Source of the DNA: Actinokineospora diospyrosa
GTDB lineage: Bacteria > Actinomycetota > Actinomycetes > Mycobacteriales > Pseudonocardiaceae
Direction: 5' to 3'
Length of the DNA stretch: 64,000 nt
Assembly (NCBI RefSeq): GCF_024171925.1
Contig: NZ_JAMTCO010000002.1
Coordinates: 151,041 to 215,040, forward strand
The translations under genes and the position numbers were made by a program. Shown piece by piece: positions 59,093-64,000 of the stretch (position 1 is the first letter of the stretch; the number at the start of each line of letters is the position of its first letter). The notes under the pieces are model-generated. The model was not told the origin of the DNA. It did no database searches and saw only the letters and a program-made list of their open reading frames with translations.

Positions 59093-60499
59093 CTATGTTG
59101 CCGGATCGGCAACGAGCACGCCGGGGTTGAGCAGCCCGCCCGGGTCCCAGGCGTGCTTGATGGCCCGGTAGAGGGCGAGTTCGGCGGGGGAGCGGGTCAA
59201 GCCGAGCCAGGGCGCCTTGGCGACGCCGACGCCGTGCTCGGCCGAGATCGTGCCGCCCCTGGCCGCCGCCGCGCGCAGCACCAGGTCGGTCAGGGCTTCC
59301 TCCGCCTCGCCCGCGCCGACCACGTTGACGTGGTAGTTGCCCTCGGCCAGGTGTCCGAAGAGGATCGTGGTCGCCGTGGGCGCGACCGCCGCCGCGATCG
59401 CGCGGACCTCCCGTTCGAACTCCGCCGCCTGGGCTGGTGGCACGCCCACGTCGAGCTTCAGCGGTGGACCCAACGCGTTGATCGCCTCGGCGTGGGCCTC
59501 GCGGTGTGTCCACAGTGCCCGTCGCGCGGACTCGTCCACCGCGAGAGCCGAATCGCGAAGTCCGCCAAGCGTTTCGACGACCGCCCCCAAGGCGTCGGTG
59601 GGATCTTCGTCCGCCGCGCATTCCACGAGCAGGTACGTCGAGTGCGTCGAGGCGAACGGTGGGGACACACGCCGGTGCGCGCACACCAGTCGCAAGCCGT
59701 CGTCGTAGAAGACCTCAGTGGAGGTGAGGGACGGCAGAACGCGCAGCGCCCCGATGGCCGAGATGGCGTCCTCTGTTCTATCGAAAGCTAGAGTCGCCGT
59801 AGCTCGTTCGGTGAACGCGGGAATCAGACGCAAGCGTGCCGCTGTGACCACCGCGAGTGTTCCCTCGCTGCCCACCAACGCGCTGGCGAGGTCGTACCCC
59901 GTGCTGTCCTTCGGCGGTCTGGTAACCCCGCCGACGACCTGGCCATCGGCCAACACCGCTTCGACGTCGGCCACCTGGTCGCGCATAGAACCCCAACGCA
60001 GCACACGCAATCCGCCCGCATTGGTCGCCAAGAGGCCGCCCACCGTGGCGCTATCGCGAGACGCGATGTCGATGGCGAAATCCAGCCCGGCATCCGCCGC
60101 GTGGGCCGATAGCGCAGCCAGCGTCACCCCGGCTCCGACGGTCACCTGCCGAGTCACGGGGTCGACCGGCCCGAGGTAGTTCAACCGCGTCAGGCTTAGC
60201 ACTACCTCGCCCCGGTAAGGGATCCCGCCACCGACGAGCCCCGTGTTCCCGCCCTGCGGCACTACCGGCACGCCCAGCTCGCGACACACCCGGAGGACTC
60301 CGGCGACCTCATCCCGGTCCGCGGGCCGCACCACGGCCCGCGCTGAACCGGTGAAGCGCCCCGTCCAATCCGTCGCGTACCCCGACACCACATCGGGATC
60401 CGTGACGACATGACTCGCCCCGACCACCGCGACGAGCCTGTCGATCAGCCGGTCATCCGCGTTCCCCACCATCGGGATCGTCCCCGTTGGGATCGTCAT
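59093..60499 (-). CDS. FAD-linked oxidase (GlcD/D-lactate dehydrogenase type)
   Basis: This encodes 468 residues. The FAD-binding PCMH domain has VVPQGGNTGLVGGGIPY and SRDSATVGGLLATNAGGLRVLRWGSMRDQV; the C-terminal cap ends with HGVGVAKAPWL, whose His helps bind substrate. Family members oxidise D-2-hydroxy acids such as glycolate, lactate or 2-hydroxyglutarate. ATG 60499 is used; ATG 60472 is possible, because the first nine codons come from a short GGGATCGT repeat. Confidence 0.87.
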   Translation of the reverse strand: MTIPTGTIPMVGNADDRLIDRLVAVVGASHVVTDPDVVSGYATDWTGRFTGSARAVVRPADRDEVAGVLRVCRELGVPVVPQGGNTGLVGGGIPYRGEVVLSLTRLNYLGPVDPVTRQVTVGAGVTLAALSAHAADAGLDFAIDIASRDSATVGGLLATNAGGLRVLRWGSMRDQVADVEAVLADGQVVGGVTRPPKDSTGYDLASALVGSEGTLAVVTAARLRLIPAFTERATATLAFDRTEDAISAIGALRVLPSLTSTEVFYDDGLRLVCAHRRVSPPFASTHSTYLLVECAADEDPTDALGAVVETLGGLRDSALAVDESARRALWTHREAHAEAINALGPPLKLDVGVPPAQAAEFEREVRAIAAAVAPTATTILFGHLAEGNYHVNVVGAGEAEEALTDLVLRAAAARGGTISAEHGVGVAKAPWLGLTRSPAELALYRAIKHAWDPGGLLNPGVLVADPAT

Positions 60500-60557
60500 G
60501 GTTGGGATCGTTCCGGATGGGAACCCCTTTCACGTAACCGAGTGGAAGGAATCAGAC

Positions 60558-60722
60558 ATGGCAGCCCGCGCCGACCTGCGCGACGCGCTCGCGGCACAGG
60601 TCGACGAGCAGCACGTGGTCAACCACTCTGGGAGGGCCCGGTCGATCGCCGGTCGCGACCCCGATGACCTGCCCGACCTCCACCGGGCCCCGGCCTGCAC
60701 CGCCGCCGGAGCCCGTGCCTGA
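60558..60722 (+). CDS. Small hypothetical protein
   Basis: This encodes 54 residues: an Ala/Arg-rich helical start and a tail with one Cys. ATG 60558 has GGAAGGA 8 nt upstream. It is divergent from the FAD-linked oxidase gene. No family recognised; accepted mainly on its ribosome-binding site. Confidence 0.4.
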   Translation: MAARADLRDALAAQVDEQHVVNHSGRARSIAGRDPDDLPDLHRAPACTAAGARA

Positions 60723-60858
60723 CAGCAGTCCCGCCTCAGCGCAAGCCGCTGGCTTAGCGCTGCCACGGGGTGGGATCGCATCGATTCAGTTCGATTCGGT
60801 CGCCGAGAGAGCTAACACACACTCCCCGGCTGCCGACGTCCGGAGCGGAGGTAAACCG

Positions 60859-61077
60859 ATGAGTACCGAAACGATCTCTCACCAGGCCGGATCCGGATCC
60901 GGACCGACACTGCCGACCGCGCCGTGCAGCGTCGTCTGGAGCCAGGGCCACGCCTACGTGCTGGAGTACGCCGGGGGAGCGGCCCGTTGGGTCGGTCTTG
61001 ACGCGTTCGGTAGGCCCACCGCGCTCAGCCCCACCGCGCTTGAGCGGCAGGGCTGGACGCACCGCCGGGACGACTAG
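60859..61077 (+). CDS. Small hypothetical protein
   Basis: This encodes 72 residues, beta-rich in the second half (CSVVWSQGHAYVLEYAGGAARWVGLDAFG), giving the look of a small barrel. ATG 60859 follows GGAGG 6 nt upstream. The 136 bp before it hold no other gene. Function unknown. Confidence 0.5.
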   Translation: MSTETISHQAGSGSGPTLPTAPCSVVWSQGHAYVLEYAGGAARWVGLDAFGRPTALSPTALERQGWTHRRDD

Positions 61078-61200
61078 CCGAAGGCAGTCCTACCGGCGCA
61101 CGGCAAGACCAACTGGGGAACTGGGGGGCTAAAAGTGGGGATTAGCTGAGGGGATGAGCCGCCGGGTAGGCCCGGCGTCCGCCTGCCCTACTCTTCCCGC

Positions 61201-61818
61201 ATGGCTGAGCTGCGGGAAGAGAGGGCGGGGCGGGAAGAAGGGGCTTCCGCGGATCGCGTGTGGACGATCCCGAACATCCTGAGCATGCTCCGGCTCGCCG
61301 GGGTGCCGCTGTTCCTGTACCTGCTGCTGGTGCCCAAAGCCGATGGCTGGGCGCTCGTCGTGCTGCTGTTCAGCGGCCTCAGCGACTGGCTGGACGGCAA
61401 GATCGCCCGCTGGCTCGACCAGACCAGCCGCCTCGGTGCCCTGCTCGACCCGGCCGCCGACCGGCTGTACACGCTCGTCACGATTGTCGCTTTCGTGGTG
61501 CGCGACATCGTGCCGTGGTGGGTCGCCGCGCTCCTGGTCGCCCGCGACGTGCTCGTCGGCGGGTGCATCCTCGTGCTGCGCCGGGCCGGGTTCGGACCGC
61601 CCGAGGTCACCTACGTCGGTAAGGCAGCGACGTTCAACCTGATGTACGCGTTCCCGTTGCTGCTATTGGCCCAGGGCGGCTCTACCTTCGCCTCGGTGGT
61701 TCGCCCGGTGGCCTACGCCTTTGTGATCTGGGGCGGACTCTTGTTCATCTGGTCCGGTTTGCTGTACCTCGTGCAGACACGGGCAGCGCTGCGCTTGACC
61801 GGTAGCCCTGCCGTTTAA
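61201..61818 (+). CDS. CDP-alcohol phosphatidyltransferase
   Basis: This encodes 205 residues with the complete active-site motif D-G-x2-A-R-x8-G-x3-D-x3-D in SDWLDGKIARWLDQTSRLGALLDPAADRLY, flanked by six hydrophobic helices. It joins a CDP-activated lipid to an alcohol such as glycerol-3-phosphate or cardiolipin precursor (PgsA/ClsC-like); the exact product is uncertain. ATG 61201 lies 6 nt after TACTCT (61189-61194), a leaderless start. Confidence 0.9.
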   Translation: MAELREERAGREEGASADRVWTIPNILSMLRLAGVPLFLYLLLVPKADGWALVVLLFSGLSDWLDGKIARWLDQTSRLGALLDPAADRLYTLVTIVAFVVRDIVPWWVAALLVARDVLVGGCILVLRRAGFGPPEVTYVGKAATFNLMYAFPLLLLAQGGSTFASVVRPVAYAFVIWGGLLFIWSGLLYLVQTRAALRLTGSPAV

Positions 61819-61922
61819 GCTCTGCGCCACTCAGCAGTCTGGAACTCATCAGTCCCAAGCTCACCAGTCCCCAAGTGAACACCCACCCAGACCCCTTCCC
61901 CAGTCTCGAAAGAGGGCTCCGA

Positions 61923-62303
61923 GTGATTCCCGAAGAACTCCGCTACACCGACGAGCACGAGTGGGTGGCGACCAAGACCGAGGACCTGGTCCGCGTCGGC
62001 ATCACCGAGTACGCCCAGCAGCAGCTCGGCGACGTCGTGTTCGTGCAGCTGCCCGAGCTGGGCGACCGCGTCGAGGCGGGCGCCTCGATCGGCGAGGTCG
62101 AGTCGACCAAGAGCGTCTCCGACCTCTACGCCCCGCTCAGCGGTGAGGTCGTCGCGGTCAACGACGCGGTCGCCGAGCAGGCCGACCTGCTCAACTCCGA
62201 CCCCTACGGCGAGGGCTGGCTGATCGAGATCAGGGTCGACGACCCCGACGCGCTCGAGGCGCTGCTCGACGCCGACGCCTACCAGGCCCTTACCGAAGCC
62301 TGA
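61923..62303 (+). CDS. gcvH: Glycine cleavage system H protein
   Basis: This encodes 126 residues. The lipoyl domain carries the lipoylated Lys in GEVESTKSVSDLYAP and the HEW motif YTDEHEWV near the start. It shuttles the aminomethyl group between GcvP, GcvT and GcvL, none of which is in the window. GTG 61923 follows AGAGGG. Its place before garA and ftsR is the arrangement known from mycobacteria. Confidence 0.95.
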   Translation: MIPEELRYTDEHEWVATKTEDLVRVGITEYAQQQLGDVVFVQLPELGDRVEAGASIGEVESTKSVSDLYAPLSGEVVAVNDAVAEQADLLNSDPYGEGWLIEIRVDDPDALEALLDADAYQALTEA

Positions 62304-62446
62304 CCCCGCGTGAGACGATCTTGACCCGCTGGTCCGGCCGTCCCCGGCCCCCCGCCACCCGCGAAGGGGTACCACTGGTCCGGCGCCTGATCGCGCACGG
62401 TACGTTGGCAACTGTTCAGCGCAACTGACCAGCAGGAGGAGCTCAG

Positions 62447-62902
62447 GTGAGCACCAACGACGGGCCCGGCGTCCCGCCGGAGCAGTCTCCGGAGCGGACT
62501 TCGGTCTTCCGGGCCGACTTCCTCACCGACCCCGAGGCCCAGGCGGCCGCTCGGGCGCCCGAGCCCGCTGTCGCGGGTGTGGACGCCCTGCCCGCGGGCT
62601 CGGCGCTGCTGGTGGTCAAGCGCGGCCCCAACGCGGGGTCGCGGTTCCTGCTCGACCGCGACACCACCAGCGCGGGCAGGCACCCCGACAGCGACATCTT
62701 CCTCGACGACGTCACCGTCTCCCGGCGGCACGCGGAGTTCCGCCGCGAGGGCGGGGAGTTCGTGGTGATCGACGTCGGCAGCCTCAACGGCACCTACGTC
62801 AACCGCGAGCCGGTCGACCAGGCCGTGCTCGCCGGTGGCGACGAGGTGCAGATCGGCAAGTTCCGCCTGGTGTTCCTCACCGGCCCCGGCGCGGGGGCCT
62901 AG
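62447..62902 (+). CDS. garA: FHA-domain regulator GarA
   Basis: This encodes 151 residues. The N-terminal phospho-motif ERTSVFRADFL holds Thr18, equivalent to the second Thr of the ETTSVFRADF switch in mycobacterial GarA; the first Thr is Arg here. The FHA domain (about 50-145) has SAGRHPDSDIFLDDVTVSRRH and GSLNGTYVN. The protein switches between binding its own phospho-Thr and inhibiting 2-oxoglutarate metabolic enzymes under control of Ser/Thr kinases. Confidence 0.93.
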   Translation: MSTNDGPGVPPEQSPERTSVFRADFLTDPEAQAAARAPEPAVAGVDALPAGSALLVVKRGPNAGSRFLLDRDTTSAGRHPDSDIFLDDVTVSRRHAEFRREGGEFVVIDVGSLNGTYVNREPVDQAVLAGGDEVQIGKFRLVFLTGPGAGA

Positions 62903-62908
62903 GGGCGC

Positions 62909-63622
62909 GTGACGGCCGCCGGTCGGCAGCCGCGGGTCGGGTCGAGCATCGGCGCCGTGCTGGCGCAGCTGCGGCCGGACTTCCCGGACGTGACCATCTC
63001 CAAGATCCGCTTCCTCGAGTCGGAGGGGCTGGTCAGCCCGGAACGCACGCCGTCGGGGTACCGGCGGTTCACCGACGCGGATGTGGCCAGGCTGCGCTTC
63101 GTGCTCGCCGCGCAGCGCGACCACTACCTGCCGCTCAAGGTCATCAAGGAACAGCTCGACCGCTCGGGCGGGCCACCGGGGACGGCGGCCCGCCCGACGC
63201 GCGGTCTGGTCTCGGTACCCGCCGTCGTGGCGCCGGAACCGACCAGCACCCCACCGCGGCTCACCCGCGACGAGTTGCTCGAGCGCGCCGGGATCACCGC
63301 GCAGACCCTGCTCGAGCTCGAGCAGTACGGCCTGCTGGGCGCGGCCGCGGACGGCGTGTTCGACGGTGACGCGCTCACCGTCGCCACGACCGCGACGGCG
63401 CTCGCCGAGTACGGCATCGAACCCCGGCACCTGCGCGCGTTCCGCGCCGCGGCCGACCGCGAGGTCGGGTTGGTCGAGCAGGTGCTCACACCCCTGTTCC
63501 GCCAACGTGATCCGTCCGCGCGGGCGCGCGCGGACGAGGCGGCCGAGGACCTCGCGGCGCTCTCGGTGACGCTGCACTCGCTACTGGTGAGGGCCGGTCT
63601 GCGCAGAGTCACCGGCAGGTAG
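62909..63622 (+). CDS. ftsR: MerR-type regulator FtsR
   Basis: This encodes 237 residues. The MerR-like winged helix is VTISKIRFLESEGLVSPERTPSGYRRFTDADVARLRFVL, close to the FtsR/Rv1828 family that activates ftsZ in corynebacteria. A Pro/Thr linker leads to a second helix-turn-helix-like region (TRDELLERAGITAQTLLELEQYGLL). GTG 62909 follows garA by 6 nt, so the two share a message. Confidence 0.9.
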   Translation: MTAAGRQPRVGSSIGAVLAQLRPDFPDVTISKIRFLESEGLVSPERTPSGYRRFTDADVARLRFVLAAQRDHYLPLKVIKEQLDRSGGPPGTAARPTRGLVSVPAVVAPEPTSTPPRLTRDELLERAGITAQTLLELEQYGLLGAAADGVFDGDALTVATTATALAEYGIEPRHLRAFRAAADREVGLVEQVLTPLFRQRDPSARARADEAAEDLAALSVTLHSLLVRAGLRRVTGR

Positions 63623-63784
63623 CGGCCCGCGCGCGGCGGTGCGCGGGGTGAACCGATCATCCCGGAATAGACGTGAGATAGGCGGGCGTGGGGACCAGAT
63701 GGCGGGTAGCGTCGAACTAGGCGATGAGCGATCCTCGATGGGACGGGACGCCGATGCCCCAGCGAGCGGAGGGAGGCGAGCCCG

Positions 63785-64000
63785 ATGAGCGAGATGCGCG
63801 TCGTGGGGGTGCGGGTGGAGTTGCCCGCGAACCAGCCGATCTTGTTGCTGCGCGAGACCGAGGGAGAGCGGTACCTGCCGATCTGGATCGGATCGGTGGA
63901 GGCCACCGCGATCGCCCTTGAGCAGCAGGGGGTGCGGCCCGCGCGGCCGCTGACCCACGACCTGCTCAAGGACGTGATCGGCGCGCTGGGCCGCGAACTC
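63785..64000 (+). CDS. Bifunctional nuclease (DUF151) family protein, cut by the window edge
   Basis: The first 72 residues are visible: MSEMRVVGVRVELPANQPILLLRE...YLPIWIGSVEATAIALEQQG...RPLTHDLLKDVI, the BFN/DUF151 pattern. The gene next to garA-ftsR in mycobacteria and relatives is the same family. ATG 63785 follows GGAGGGAGG. The 3' end lies beyond position 64000. Confidence 0.88.
   Translation, partial: MSEMRVVGVRVELPANQPILLLRETEGERYLPIWIGSVEATAIALEQQGVRPARPLTHDLLKDVIGALGREL

Overview
The window is high-GC actinobacterial chromosome, most likely from the Pseudonocardiaceae (the Actinokineospora/Saccharothrix type of organism; this is inference). The evidence is the strong third-codon GC bias, frequent GTG starts, a pdtaR-type ANTAR regulator, a WhiB protein, CoaE with a GrpB-like tail, a GarA/FtsR pair and many DUF families confined to actinomycetes. 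At least seven genes appear to be leaderless, with a TANNNT box 6-7 nt before the start codon.

Left part (1-17.6 kb, accessory). The window opens on the last repeats of a type I-E-like CRISPR array, followed by two small orphan genes. Next comes a conspicuously AT-richer two-gene unit: a GntR regulator fused to a P-loop kinase, and a D-2-hydroxyacid dehydrogenase. A nested palindrome then separates this unit from a co-directional block of about 14.5 kb that has the gene set of an actinomycete integrative and conjugative element (AICE). That block contains small operon-coupled proteins (WhiB-like, DUF3307-like, RRQRL-type zinc protein), a Nudix hydrolase, an HExxH protein, a DUF2637/SpdB-like spread protein, an FtsK/TraB-like DNA translocase, a P-loop kinase, a primase-polymerase, a queuine-transglycosylase-like protein, a DUF3631 ATPase, an excisionase and a tyrosine integrase. 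The block stops next to the 3' end of a tRNA-Leu(CAA) gene. Four intergenic copies of a hairpin with a near-invariant loop and compensatory stem changes lie between the small genes upstream of the spread/transfer genes. I regard these as the most interesting undescribed feature.

Right part (17.6-64 kb, mostly chromosomal core). In order: pdtaR; a fibronectin type III membrane protein; a five-gene branched-chain amino-acid ABC operon; a 1.4-kb repeat-rich gap; a thioesterase; polA; two DUF3592-like membrane proteins; a TetR/YhgE/degenerate-ABC-ATPase operon with a palindromic operator; a GNAT acetyltransferase and a methyltransferase; rpsA; a DUF3558-like lipoprotein; coaE; two DUF402-like genes; a DUF5685-like protein with a Cys-rich tail; uvrB; a divergent LysR/MFS pair; a 1.2-kb non-coding region with repeats, a long inverted repeat and three pairs of DnaA-box-like sites; a solitary HsdR-N-type nuclease; an azoreductase/MarR pair; an ArsR/MFS pair; a crotonase and an acyl-CoA synthetase; a methyltransferase; a GlcD-type flavoprotein; a CDP-alcohol phosphatidyltransferase; gcvH; garA; ftsR; and the start of a bifunctional-nuclease gene cut by the right edge.

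All functional names rest on recognised motifs and gene order read by eye. No database search was run.
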